Source of the DNA: Lucinisca nassula
Taxonomy: Eukaryota; Mollusca; Bivalvia; Lucinida; Lucinidae
Assembly (NCBI GenBank): GCA_963580285.1
Contig: OY757011.1
Location: forward strand, 151,031,092-151,095,091
Length of the DNA: 64,000 bases
Reading direction: 5' to 3'
In this document: piece after piece, positions 9,793-21,482 of the stretch
Layout: the number at the start of each line of letters is the position of its first letter
How positions within the stretch are numbered: the first letter of the stretch is position 1
The notes under the pieces: generated by a model
Database searches by the model: none
The model's input: the letters and a program-made list of their open reading frames with translations, nothing else
What the model was told of the DNA's origin: nothing
Made by a program: the position numbers and the translations under genes

Positions 9793-12440
9793 TCAACAAG
9801 AGGGCCATGATGGCCCTGGATCGCTCACCTGATCCATAGAGTAACAAGTGGTCCCGGGGAGGGCCATTATTGACCCCAGGGTTATAATGTGCATAATGTT
9901 GAGGGAGGTCTAAAAAGGTGAAGCTTCATACTAAATATCAACTAAGGCTATAATTTGAACAATCTTGGCAAAGGTCCACTAGATGAAGGTACACACCAAA
10001 TATCAAAGACCAGGGCCTTGCGGTTTCAGAGAAGAAGATTTTCCCTACATAAGCCTATGTAAAACCAAATGGCCCCCGAAGCGGGGGCATTTTTGGCTTC
10101 TGGGCTATAATTTAAACAATCTTGATAGAGGTAAATTTGTTGAAGCTTCACACCAAATATCAAAGACCTGGGCCTTGCTGTTTCAGAGAAGTCAAGATTT
10201 TCAAAGATTATCTCTATATAAGTCTATGTAAACCAAAGGGCCCCGGGGCGGGGGCATTTGTGGCCCGAGGGCTATAATTTGAACAATCTTGGTAGAGGTC
10301 CACTAGATGAAGCTCCATACCAAATATCAAAGACTTGGGCCTTGCAGTTTCAGAGAAGAAGATTTTTAAATATTTCCCTATATAAATCTATGTAAAACCA
10401 AAGGGTCTATAAGGGGCTATAATTTGAACAATCTTGATAGAGGTCCACTAGATGAAATTTCACACCAAATATCAAAGCCCTAGGCCTTGTGGTTTCATAG
10501 AAGAAGATTTTTAAAGATTTCCCCTATATATGTCTATGTAAAACCAAAGGGCCATGAGGCTTTGCCTATATATGTCTATGTAAAACCAAAGGGCCATGAG
10601 GCGGAGGCATTTTAGGTCTCAGGGCTATAATTTGAACAATCTTGGTAGAGGTCCACTAGCTGAAGCTTCATACCAAATATCAAAGACCTAGGCCTTGTGG
10701 TTTCAGAGAAGAAGATTTTTCAAGATTTTCCCTATATAAGTCTATGTAAAATCGAAGGGCCCCGGAGCAGGGGCATTTTTGGCCCCTGGGCTATAATTTG
10801 AACAATCTTGGTAGAGGTCCACAAGATAAAGCTTCATACCAAATATCAAACACCTGGGCCTTGCAGTTTCAGAGAAGAAGATTTTTAAAGATTTTCCCTA
10901 TATAAGCCTATGTAAAAGCAAAGGGCCCAGGGGCGGGGGCATTTTTGGCCCCAGCAATATAATTTGAACAATCTTGGTAGGGGTCCACTAGCTGAAGCTT
11001 CATACCAAATATCAAAGACCTAGGCCTTGTGGTTTCAGAGAAGAAGATTTTTCAAGATTTTCCCTATATAAGTCTATGTAAAACCAAAGGGCCCCGGAGC
11101 GGGGGCATTTTTGGCCCCTGGGCTATAATTTGAACAATCTTGGTAGAGGTCCACAAGATGAAGCTTCATACCAACTAACAAACACCTGGGCCTTGCAGTT
11201 TCAGAGAAGATTTTTAAAGATTTTCCCTATATAAGCCTATGTAAAAGCAAAGGGCCCAGGGGCGGGGGCATTTTTGGCCCCAGCAATATAAATTGAATAA
11301 TCTTGGTAGGGGTCCACTAGATGAAGCTTCATACCAAATAGCAAAGACCTGGGCCTTGGGGTTTCAGAGAAGACGATTTTTTAAGATTTTCCCTATATAA
11401 GCCCATGTAAAACCAAAGGGCCCCAGGGCGGGGGCATTTTTGGCCCCAGCACTATAATTTGAACAATCTTGGTAGGGGTCAACTAGATGAAGCTTCATAC
11501 CAAATATCAAACACCTGGGCCTTGTTGTTTCAGAGAAGAAGATTTTTAAAGATTTTCCCTATATAAGCCTATGTAAAAGCAAAGGGTCCAGGGGCGGGGG
11601 CATTTTTGGCCCCAGCAATATAATTTGAATAATCTTGGTAGGGGTCCACTAGATGAAGCTTCATACCAAATAGCAAAGACCTGGGCCTTGGGGTTTCAGA
11701 GAAGAAGATTTTTTAAGATTTTCCCTATAGAAGCCCATGTAAAACCAAAGGGCCCCGGGCGGGGGCATTTTTGGCCCCAGCACTATAATTTGAACAATCT
11801 TGGTAGGGGTCCACTAGATGAAGCTTCATACCAAATATCAAACACCTGGGCCTTGTTGTTTCAGAGAAGAAGATTTTTAAAGATTTTCCCTATATAAGCC
11901 CATGTAAAACCAAAGGGCCCTGGTGCGGGGGCCTTTTTGGCCCCAGCACTATAATTTGAACAATCTTGGTAGGGGTCCACTAGATGAAGCTTCATTACAA
12001 ATATGAAAGACCTGGGCCTTGCGGTTTCGGAGAAGAAGATTTTTAAAGATTTTCCCTATATAAGCCCATGTAAAACCAAAGGGTCCCGGTGCGGGGGCAT
12101 TTTTGGCCCCAGCACTATAATTTGAACAATCTTGGTAGGGGTCCACTAGATGAAGCTTCATTACAAAAATCAAAGACCTGGGCCTTGCGGTTTCAGAGAA
12201 GATTTTTTGAGTTTTTGGTGAAAAAAATCTATTTTTGGCTCCTGTGACCTATATGTGCAACAGACCAGAACCATTTGAACAACTTTGAAAGGGGACCACC
12301 TTAGGATCATTCCTGTGAAGTTTGGTCGAAATCTGATCAGTGGTTTAGGAGGAGATGTCGTTTGAAGAAATTGTTTACGCACGGACAACCGGACGCACGC
12401 ACGACGGACGACAGACAAAAAGTGATCCCAAAAGCTCACC
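9793..12440 (+). mobile_element. Pearl-like element P-B nested in P-A
   Basis: It opens CAAGAGGGCCATGATGGCCC (hairpin) and GATCGCTCACCTGATCC. About 14 monomers of ~165 bp follow, each with GGCTATAATTTGAACAATCT and GGGCGGGGGCATTTTTGG. It ends in GGTTTAGGAGGAGATGTCGT and ACGCACGGAC-type repeats. From about 10.6 to 12.0 kb the monomers alternate between variants, a dimeric higher-order pattern. Related copies are at 40990, 55483 and 59405. Confidence 0.85.
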
Positions 12441-13186
12441 GTCACGTAGTATTTTCAGCAAAGTAGGGGACATAACTCCGTGAGTAATCGACCCACATCA
12501 CTAGTTTTCGAACTCATCTGAGCTTGTATCCCTGACTTACTTGTTTGTAAGTTTCAAGAACATCCGATCAAAACTGAAGGTGCTACGGTGATGACAAGGT
12601 AAAAAATAAGCATTTTCAGCAAAGTAGTGGACATAACCCTGTGAGTAATTGATCAACATCGCTAGATTTCAAACTCATCTGAGCTTTTGACCCTGACTTA
12701 CTTGTAAGTTTCAGGAAGATCCGATCAAAACTGAAGTGGCTACGGTGATGACAAGGCCAAAAATAGGCATTTTCAGTGATCAAGGGGACATAACATAACT
12801 CTATGACTAATGGGCCAACTTGGCTGGTTTTCAAATCATCCAAGCTTTTATCCCCAGCCACCTTATGTATAAGTTTCAGAAAGATCCGATCAAAACTGAA
12901 GATGCTACGGTGATGACAAGCATTTTCCCATTGTAAGTATATGGGACCTTGTGGTTGCCATAGCAACCAAAGTTTTTGTTCGATTTCGAAAAAAAGCTTA
13001 TGTCATCAATGCCCCACCAGAGGCAGGCTACAGATGAGAAATGGTTGAGATAAGCCTGCAGGTTACAGAGATATAACTGGTCATAGGTGTGGCCGGACGG
13101 CAGAGGACCCACTATACTTTAAGCTCCCCTGGAACCTTTGGCCCAGTTGAGCTAAAAATATCAACAAACTGTCAGAGAGTGGTAAA

Positions 13187-13461
13187 TGTTTGTTTGTTTG
13201 TTTGAATGTCATTTATTGTCCCCTTTAACACTATTTAGGTCATATTGGAGACGTTGCTTGCAATTTTGTGGGACTTACCCCACATTGAGATGAAATGACA
13301 TCAAGGCTTATATGGACTAGACGGTCTGACTCGCATCACTTTGCCTGGGCAGGCTAAGTCCGTCTAAGCTGTTAACCAGTACTCATGTGCGGTCAGTTTC
13401 AGCTCTGCGTGGAAGCTTCTTGCAGGCCAGTCTATTTCTCCAAGCCCCGATGGGCGGCGGC
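13187..13461 (-). mobile_element. SINE-A, 14-bp target duplication
   Basis: CAGAGAGTGGTAAA occurs at 13173-13186 and 13462-13475 around a moderately diverged SINE-A. Confidence 0.92.
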
Positions 13462-13481
13462 CAGAGAGTGGTAAAGGTTTA

Positions 13482-13602
13482 CTCATTGCATTGTATACTG
13501 GTGGACACTTCCATTGTTAGATGTTGGACAGGTCCATTTGTAATTTAAGGGGAGTCTGATCTATTTTTTATAACCCATCACACGACAGTATTTGGCCTTA
13601 TG
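13482..13602. mobile_element. TTAA-type MITE fragment
   Basis: TTGTATACTGGTGGACACTT and GTTGGACAGGTCCATTTGTA match one half of the TTAA-flanked MITE at 53315-53871. The other half is missing, and SINE-C follows. Confidence 0.65.
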
Positions 13603-13612
13603 ATATACCTTC

Positions 13613-13944
13613 CAACTGGCCCCGATAGCTCAGTTGGTAGAGTGTCCGCTCCGGGGAACGGGAGGTCACGGGTTCAATCCCGGGCTGCGACATACCAAAG
13701 TCGTTAAAAATGGTACTAGCTGCTCCTCGCTTGGCACTCAGATTTACGGGGTAGAGCTAGGACTGGTCGACCCAGTATCAGGATAATGTGACTGGGTGTG
13801 GTATCATGTAATGTGTCTGGGACATGATACTTCAGTGAGGCAGCACTATAAAAGTGAGTATTGAGCTCCCTGTCGCAACCAGACACCGTCGTGATATGAC
13901 TGAAAAATTGTTGAAATTGACGTTAAACTCAAATTCACACACAC
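13613..13944 (+). mobile_element. SINE-C (tRNA-derived), 10-bp target duplication
   Basis: A well-preserved tRNA head (box A TAGCTCAGTTGG, box B GGTTCAATCCC) leads into a body ending GACGTTAAACTCAAATTCAC. ATATACCTTC is duplicated at 13603-13612 and 13945-13954. It could belong to a described molluscan V-type SINE family, but I cannot check that. The second copy is at 53520-53854. Confidence 0.93.
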
Positions 13945-13954
13945 ATATACCTTC

Positions 13955-14285
13955 AAGTGTCTGTCCATCCGTATATCCCTCCATCCGCACCATTTCCGAT
14001 AGATAACTTGAGTAATTTTTCAATTTTTTTTTTTTTCAAATTTTGCATACTCATTTATACAGGGGTTGTGTGGTTTGGGATTGTTATGGACAAAATCTGT
14101 TAACATTTGGCAGAGTTATGGTGGCCCTTGTCAGTTCCAAATACATGTAAGTGATTTTTGAACATTTCCGATCAATGACTTGAGTATTTTTTCAAGGTTT
14201 TCTTCAGATTTTTATACATTGGTATTAGAGATGTGTGGTTTTGGATTGTTAATGGGCAAAACCTGATATAACATTTGACAGAGTT
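13955..14285 (+). repeat. Tandem-array element P-L, left part
   Basis: Monomers with TTTGGGATTGTTA and CATTTGGCAGAGTTATGG occur here and resume at about 15785-16250. The intervening 1.5 kb looks like an insertion or an unrelated island. Confidence 0.6.
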
Positions 14286-15784
14286 GTCACCAACAGGGTT
14301 TTGGGGTTGGGGAGGTCTCTGGCGGCAGGGTGCTAATTGGGTCCCTGCCTCTTCTTTGCCCAGGCCTTGTATGAGCGCACTCACTTGGCAGATTGGGGAA
14401 TTAAGCTCAAGAAGGTAGCTACAAGACCTGGGTTTAAGTTGGTCCCCTAACCCAAACCTCCTGTGTGACGTAAGGATCACACCAAGCACAAAGTCTGATG
14501 TGATTTAGAGTTATAAAGTTAAACACAACACACAGTTCACTTTCCCAAAATTGTATATTTAAATAATTTCTGTAAATTTAGTCAAAAGTTCCAAATAACG
14601 CGATTGATGCAGACTATTTTGTATATTTCAATGTCCTATTCTTTATCTAAATGTCCTGATTGTCACTAATCATTTTTCACACAATTTTCCTTAAAAATTC
14701 ACATGAAATGTCAAGTCCGAAACAAGTTCTGAAATGTCAAGTTCCTAAAACACAAATTGTTAATGTCCTTAATGTGAAGTCACCAGCCTATAATTTTCCC
14801 AAAACTTAATGTTCATCAATTTCCTTGTATCAAATGTCTTGCAAATTTCCTAAAGTTATCTCCCTTACTTAGCTACAAGTATTTAATTTCCCTAATTTCC
14901 TTAGTTGTAAAGTCACTATTTTCATTCAGTCTGTTACTAAGATTTAGCAAAGATTTGTAAGTCTCTACACAGAACTTTGAATCAAACAGTCTGTGCAGGG
15001 TCTACAATGCAAACCAAGTTAACAATAATAATTATTCAATGTTCTAGTTCAAAAGATTGTCTCTTAACTCCTGCCCATCTGCTAATGTTCAGCATGTTTT
15101 TATGTTGTGTGGGCTCATCAGCCCTGTCTCAAAAATGAGCCAATAAACCGACTTCTTTCATCCAACCAATAGATTCATATTTTAGAATTGTCAGTGGGAC
15201 CAATCAAAAGTCAGGCCCAAAAAGGGTCTTAAAGATTTTGCTCAAAATTATAGCCTAACACCTGAGAAAGAAGCCAATTATCTAAAGATCACAAGTTTGT
15301 TTGAACAATAGAAGTGTGCCAGCTCAGAGTGACCATTGTTTCCCTAATTTCTAATTAGGCTGTCTACTATGTTTCAGTTTGTACCCCAAGGAGTGACCTA
15401 TGTTTTCTTAGTTGATTGAATCTCAGTTATAGCTTGATGGTTTCCAAGCTATAACTTTTAAGCAGCTTTGTTTCCCAAGAGGTGCAAAAACATTTCTCAA
15501 GCCATGTTGCTTAACATGCTTGTTTGTCAAAACAATGCCTCAAGACCTATTTTACAGAAGTTTACCTTGATGAACAAAATCCTGGGAAAATATGAAACTT
15601 ATGCAATTAAAGCTAAAATGAATTTTTTTTTTTTTTTTTTCTGTAATTCTGTTTTTCTCATTCACCCATTCTCTCTTACAATGACCTAAAAAAATAAAAC
15701 CATTCATTCAACATTCATCCAACATTGAGATCCCTTTCTCACTTATTTATTCATTTAATTTTCTAAAATGTAAATGCCCTAAAA
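14286..15784. other. A+T-rich stretch without recognised gene or repeat
   Basis: I see no convincing exon, tRNA or family seen elsewhere in the window. It contains runs such as TTTCCCTAATTTCCTTAG and a T20-type tract near 15619. P-L array sequence flanks it on both sides, so it may be a 1.5 kb insertion, but no clear terminal repeats were found. Confidence 0.5.
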
Positions 15785-16250
15785 TTTGGACTGGTGACAG
15801 AGTTATGGTCATTAACATTTTCCATTAAATGAATGGTGTATGAATGTCATTTGACGTGTCACCAGTAATAATTCTGATTCTGATGATTAAATTATAAAAT
15901 AGTTTTTGGACTCTATGGAATATATGGATGAAACTTCAGATATATAGACCACAAAAGGAAGCATGTTTGGGATTGTTAATTGGCAAAACCTGTCAACATT
16001 TGACAGCGTTATGGCCATAAACATTGTCCATTAAATGGTTTGTAGACTCTTTTTCCTTTACTTAATGGAAGGATGAAACTTCACAGATATATAGACCACT
16101 AAAGGAAGCATGTTTGGGATCATTAATGGGCAAAATGCATTAACATTTGACAGTGTCATGGAATCGTCAACAATTCCATTAAATGGTTTAAAGGATATAT
16201 CCGGGACCAGCATGGTGAAGGTCAGTTCTTGAGTTATCTGGCTTTGATTG
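15785..16250 (+). repeat. Tandem-array element P-L, right part (~145 bp monomer)
   Basis: TTAATGGGCAAAA / AACATTTGACAG / ATATATAGACCAC blocks repeat about three times. It continues the array interrupted at 14285. Confidence 0.65.
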
Positions 16251-16309
16251 AGCTGAAAAATGGTTTGTTTTTGCCTGTAGCTTCTGTACCAGAGATATAG
16301 ACAATAATT

Positions 16310-16598
16310 GTTTGTGATTTGAGGTTTAATGTCCCCGTCAACACTGTATAGGTCATTTTGGAGAGGTTGCTTCCAATTTTGTGGGACTTTTACCTGACAT
16401 AGAGATGAAATGACATCTCAAGCCCTGTCGTCCAATGAAACCTATAGGGTTTATAAGCATTGGACGGGCTTGCACTGCTTTGCCTGGGCAGATTTAGATC
16501 CTCTAGGTGGTTTACCAGCATTCGTGTGCAGTCGGTTTCGGCTTTGCGTGGAAGCATCATGCAGCCCATCTATTTCTTCAAGCCACGATGGACGAGGG
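16310..16598 (-). mobile_element. SINE-A copy
   Basis: This is a full-length but diverged SINE-A. I found no convincing target duplication. A short AAT-repeat microsatellite (16628-16650) follows it. Confidence 0.85.
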
Positions 16599-16734
16599 TC
16601 GATGATTATTATTGTCACAGATTTATCAAGGCTTTTAATAATAATAATAATCAACTTTATTTATAGAGGGTAACACATTTAGTAACTTAGTACTAATCTT
16701 CCATATGGCCCGAAACTAGTACTAAGCAATGTAG

Positions 16735-17182
16735 ATAAAATAAAAGTGAAGGCAATGATCAAGAATCAATAACTTTAACCCACACCTCCCATCAGAGTCT
16801 CCAAAGGGAAAGAAACACAAACCTGAAATATCTAGATGCTAATAGAAATAGGATGGAAACATCAATAGCGGAACGGGCCTCCATGGCCTAATGGATAAGA
16901 GCGCTGACTCTTAGTCATTAGGTCTCTCACCGCCGTGGGATTGAGCCTCGCTCGGGTCACGTGTGAGACACCAAGTTCTGCAACAGAAGGTCAGGTGGTT
17001 TTTCTCCGGGTACTCCGGTTTTTGCCCACCTATGATTAACGATCGGCTCGATATGAGTGAAATAATCTTGAAAGGGCAGTAAAACCCAAACCAAAAAAAA
17101 ACAAAAAAAAAACATCAATAGCGGAAGGCTAAAAGGATAGTTACTTTCCCACAAAATGGCTAATTTGCTATCAAAAACAATA
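16735..17182 (-). mobile_element. RT-retroelement 3' end, interrupted by SINE-E
   Basis: Both halves (16735-16873 and 17110-17182) match the retroelement 3' ends at 4.6 and 24.5 kb (AAAGGGAAAGAAACACAAAC, GTTACTTTCCCACAAAATGG). The short reading frame conserved in other copies is broken here. Confidence 0.7.
16874..17109 (+). mobile_element. SINE-E (tRNA-derived), 17-bp target duplication
   Basis: AAACATCAATAGCGGAA is repeated exactly at 16857-16873 and 17110-17126. The head CCATGGCCTAATGGATAAG (box A) and GGGATTGAGCC (box B region) are clear. The tail is AAACCAAAAAAAAAC. Confidence 0.95.
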
Positions 17183-18905
17183 ATAGCCATTAGAAGAGAT
17201 GGCAAATCCCCCAACCAAAAGCCAATATGGTCTTCAGAAGATTAAATGCACAAAAATTAACAATACACTAGTAGCTACAGAGTATATTGCTGCTACATTT
17301 GCAAGATTTTGTATATGTAATGATTCACCTAATGATACTAAGGATTGCTTGAACCAAGGTTTCCAATGCATATATAAAGTACTGATATACATGTACTGAG
17401 TTGTGGTTCTTGCGCAGGACACACCTTCTCAACCTTGTTTACAATTGTGACAAGTACTATCAATACGTCTCAAAGGGTATTGGTTTGTTTGTATTGAAGT
17501 TTAACAACCCAGTCAACACTTTGAGCAGGTCAGTTTACCTATTCACACTTTTCCTGGTCAGTTTGCCAGAAACTGATAACTGCCCTTCTTGACTCAGCGG
17601 AAGGGAGAGAATTACTGTAGAAAAGATTTCATGATCAATCTCCATGAAAGAATGTTGCCGGCCCTGGCAGTTATCGAACCCTTGTCCTCCTGTAAAGGGA
17701 TTGGAGTTATGGCCATCACAAGGTTATACTGTCAGGGGAGATAACTAAAAAAAAAACAGGGCACCAAGAATCATGGTTCTTGTGCATGACATACCTGCTT
17801 ACCTCATGTACAACTGTACAATCATCAAAACTGTCAAACAGTTATAATGGAAGGGGAGATAACTCAGATACCATGGCACTCATAGTTTTTGTTCTTGCAC
17901 ATAACACACCTTCTCAATCTTGTATACAACTGTGCCAAGCTCCATCAATATATCTCAAAGGGAATTGTAGTTATGGCCAGCTCAAGGTTAAATTGTCAGG
18001 GGAGATAACTAAAAAATCAGGCCACCCAGAGTCATACTTTTTGTGCATGATGTGCCTGCTTAACCTCATGTACAATAATTTATTTGGTCTATGCCTAAAA
18101 GGGTATTGGAGATATGGCAATTACAAGGTTGTCATACTATTATATTGGAATTGGTAATTACTAAAAACCATAGCACCCAGAGTTGTGGTTCTTGCACAGG
18201 ACATGCCTTCTCAACCTTGCCTACATTTGTGCCAAGTATTATCAATATATCTGAAAGGGTAATGGCCATCACAAGTTTACATGTATATTGTCAGGGGAGA
18301 TAACTAAAAAACTAGGGTGTCCAGAGTAGTACTTCTTGTGTATGACAGGCCTGCTTAACCTCATATACAACTGTACCAAGTACCGTCAACATGTCTCAAA
18401 GAGTATTGGAGATATGTGATCACAAGGTAGTCATACTATTATATTGGAAGGGGAGATAACTAAAAATAACATGGAAACTAGAGTTGTGGTTCGTGTGCAT
18501 GACACACCTTCTCAACCTTGCCTACATTTTTTTGTGCCAAGTACCATCAGTATGTCTTAAAGTGTATTGGAGCAGGGCACCCAGAGGCGTGGTTCTTGTG
18601 CATGACACACCTGCTTAACCTCCAAGTACCATCAATATGTCTCACAGAGTATTGGAGATATGGTGATCACAAGGTAGTCATACTATTGTATTGGAAGGGG
18701 AGATTACTAAAAAACCATGGCACCCAGAGTTGTGGTTTTTGGGCATGACATGCTGCTTCAACCTTGTAAACAACTGTGCCTAGTACCATTAATATATCTA
18801 TATTGGAGTTATGGCCATCACAAGTCTACATGTAGACAGATGGATGGATGGACAGACGGACTTACAGACACTAGGCTGATTGCTATACGGTCGGGGAATA
18901 AAAAG
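17183..18905 (+). mobile_element. Pearl-like element P-H, copy 1
   Basis: A unique 5' part (AGAGATGGCAAATCCCCCAA to TACTGATATACATG) leads into ~150 bp monomers with GGGGAGATAACT and CAATATATCTCAAAGGG. It ends in GGATGGATGGACAGACGGAC and GGTCGGGGAATAAAAA. A SINE-B fragment (about 17485-17700) interrupts the first monomers. The same 5' part and array recur at 32866-35340. Confidence 0.65.
17485..17700 (-). mobile_element. SINE-B copy, internally deleted
   Basis: GTTTGTATTGAAGTTTAACA at the tail side and AGATTTCATGATCAATCTCC in the body match SINE-B. A central block present in other copies is absent. Confidence 0.75.
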
Positions 18906-19583
18906 ATATAGACGATACACACATTCAAAGACAGACTATACCAAAAATAAACCGCTACAGAAGAACCGCCTTGGAGCGGTCAGTGAAAAGTATTTCGCTG
19001 TGTGTGTGTGGTGGGGGGGGGGCTTAAATCAATTTTACGCAGCCACAATCCTAGTCCTTACTTCCGTCGTGATTTAGAAAAATAATTTGTTCAGTCCGCA
19101 TGAAGGCTTCCTAACTCATCAGTGCATCATCTCCAAGAACACAAAAATCAAACAGCCACAGAGATGAAACAACGATGAGAACTCAACAGCAAGAAATAAC
19201 TGAAATGCTGGAGCAAAAGAAAACCAACAGTTAGATTCTGATGGGCCTGACCAGAGACCGGGCATCAGGTACCAACCAACATTACATAAAATTAAATTTT
19301 AATTCCAAATAAGCCTTTATACTGGAACTGTCATAGGATCTGAGGCCTGACCCACCAGCATGCAATTAAAGAGTGAAGCAAAGTTATCAACCATGATTGG
19401 GTTAACTAACATGTATTTTGTCTGTTGTATAACATTTATGTTGTATCCAACCTTTTTATATCGAAGAATGGTTTGCAAGTTTATATTCCTCTAAATTATG
19501 TACTAAGTCACAATGAATTTCGGGTTCCGATAGACATTTTTGCAGAACAGATTTAAATCCACGTTGAATTTTGAAACTATATG

Positions 19584-19887
19584 TTGGTTGGTTGGTTGAT
19601 TTGAGGTTTAACGTCCCCGTCAACACTGTAAAGGTCATTTTGGAGACGTTGCTTCCAATTTTGTGGGACTTTTACCCGACATTGAGATGAAATGACATCT
19701 CAAGCCCTGTCGCCCAATGAAACCAATAGGGTTTATTAGCATGGACGGTCCGCCTCGCACCGCTGTTCCTGGACAGGCTTAGATCCTCTAAGCGGTTTAC
19801 CAGTACTAGTGTGCGGGCCGGATTCAGCTCTGCGTGGAAGCATCATGCAGCCCATATATTTCTTCAAGCCCCTATGGGCGGGGGCCG
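19584..19887 (-). mobile_element. SINE-A inside the RT pseudogene, 12-bp target duplication
   Basis: TGAAACTATATG at 19572-19583 is repeated at 19888-19899. Removing the SINE rejoins the RT reading context on both sides, so it inserted after the RT element. Confidence 0.95.
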
Positions 19888-20010
19888 TGAAACTATATGT
19901 AAATCGGAATGACATCTATAAAACTTAGAAAGGCTTTGCTAAGTTTATGATACCAATAACCCAGATTAAGGAGATTAGCAGTCAACAATTTATTATGAGT
20001 GTAGCAGTCT

Positions 20011-20308
20011 TGTTTGTTTGTTTGTTTGTATTGGAGTTTAATGGCCCAGTCAACACTATTTAGGTCATTTTTGAGCCAGTCAGTTTACCTATCCACACTT
20101 TCCTGGACAGGCTTATACATAAGCGGTTAACCAGTACAGTGCACATTCTTTCGCCAGAAACTGACAATTGCCCTTCTTGAATCAGCGTAAGGGACAGAAT
20201 GACGGTAGAAAAGATTTCATGATCAATCTCCATGAAAGAATGCTGCCGACCCCAGCAGGTATCCTCCTGATCAACAGTCAGACGCGCATCCAACTGAGCT
20301 GCCGAGGC
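20011..20308 (-). mobile_element. SINE-B (tRNA-derived) inside the RT pseudogene
   Basis: Minus-strand reading gives a tRNA-like head (GGCAGCTCAGTTGGATG, box A) and ends in CTCCAATACAAACAAACAAA. An old, imperfect duplication around GACTGC flanks it within the RT sequence. Confidence 0.88.
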
Positions 20309-21292
20309 TAGCACAACTGTTGCAGTCAGTTACATGACTAGACACTCAGGCAAATCAAATTAATTGTGAAATATAAACGCCATAGGATGCAGCATGTGGA
20401 ACATCACCATCCAAGAATAGAAAATTTAGAATCTCAAAATCAAAATCGTTACGTTTATCATAAATTTTGCAGGAAACAAATCCATCTACAATAGATAGAT
20501 GTAAATCCCAAAATGGGGCCTCGGTATCAGAAGAATTTGCTTTAATTAACTGATGTTCTGGGGGGTACCAGTAAATATGACTGATCAAAGCCTTTGAAAT
20601 AGGTCAGACAATATCTGATAAATCATCCAAATATCTGGAAGTCAAACTAAAGGCTTCAATAATTTCAGATTGGTTTTCAATGGAAAGGGTCATCCTGAAG
20701 TCTCTTCATGACAAAACAAGAACAGATCAGCCACAAGGCGTGCACAATTCGTACCCATGGGAATACCCACAATTTGGTTTATTATGCACATTTTGTACCA
20801 TAATTTGAGGGCCTCATGGAAGATTAGCTACACTCATATGCTAAATGTTGTCACCCTCGTAAAATAAAGTCTTTACTTATTACTTACCAGCTACTGAAAT
20901 GGTATAAGTTTTGGGACATGCAGGTCAAGGACCCAGTCTAGGCAATCAGTGCACACCCAGATAAGTCTGAATCGGGACAGGAATCATGTGTTGGGTTTGA
21001 CAAACAGTTCGAACCAGGTCAAACACCGCAGAACACAGCATTTGATCAGGGTCTACACTACATGTTTTTGCTTAAAATACTGGTATTTCGGGTTTAAACA
21101 AAACAGTATAAGTCACAGATCAGGACTGTTGACAAATCTCAGTGGTGTCACTACAACCCTTAAGATGTCACTGGTTATGTCATCTGCTTTATATACTTTT
21201 CAAAATTTTGAAACCTATTTCTTTTTTTGCAAGCAGGCAAACAGTGTGAATGTTGATCAATTTGCTCCTAGAGGAGCTGTTCAATCTGGGTT

Positions 21293-21457
21293 TAGAAGCC
21301 TCTGTGGTGTAGTGGTTACGCTACTCCCCTTGTAAACCAGAAACCGCAGGATCGATCCCGGGCTTCTCCAGACTTTCGGATGAGTCTTTAAACCGAGGTC
21401 CCATCTCCGTATGACCTTAGCTGTTGGTGGGACGTAAAACTAAAAACACTCACTCAC
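21293..21457 (+). mobile_element. SINE-D (tRNA-derived) inside a palindromic element, 12-bp target duplication
   Basis: The head GCCTCTGTGGTGTAGTGGTTA and GGATCGATCCC give tRNA boxes. The body ends GGGACGTAAAACTAAAAACAC and CACTCACTCACTC. TCAATCTGGGTT is duplicated at 21281-21292 and 21458-21469. The host (about 21236-21482) is a hairpin-module-2 palindrome cut in two. Confidence 0.94.
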
Positions 21458-21482
21458 TCAATCTGGGTTCACATTGTTTGCA

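Larger units (their letters stand above)
7165..13157 (+). mobile_element. Pearl-like (Helentron-type) element P-A, copy 1, with nested insertions
   Basis: It starts with a hairpin (ACCATGATGGT) and CTCACCTGAGCTAAC, then an array of ~160 bp monomers ending in GATGACAAGG. It closes with TGCCATAGCAACCAAAG, a GGAC-type stretch and GCCCAGTTGAGCTAAAAA. Tandem core, microsatellite and terminal hairpin before TAAAA match bivalve pearl elements. Three insertions interrupt it: SINE-F (7900), P-E (8333) and P-B (9793). It encodes no protein that I can support. Confidence 0.75.
19080..20830 (-). pseudogene. Decayed reverse-transcriptase retroelement, split by two SINEs
   Basis: Minus-strand fragments carry P-M-G-T-N-C-A and L-V-A-D-L-F-L-F-C (about 20730-20770), an RT active-region motif of a retroelement type common in molluscs and cnidarians. 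Further on come Y-D-K-R-N-D-F-D-F-E-I and Y-G-V-Y-I-S-Q-L-I (20355-20588). The C-terminal part continues after SINE-B (19900-20010) and after SINE-A (about 19440-19571, L-S-E-P-E-I-H). Frameshifts and stops make it inactive. Exact class (Penelope-like or other) is not settled by eye. Confidence 0.7.

Noticed and set aside
9793..12440. CRISPR-like repeat array
   Set aside because: Monomers are ~165 bp and contiguous without spacers, in a eukaryotic pearl-like element.
13613..13690. Possible tRNA gene
   Set aside because: Box A and box B are good, but the sequence continues into a SINE body with a target duplication and has a second copy at 53.5 kb. The same applies to the heads at 42097, 16874 and 31839-32003.
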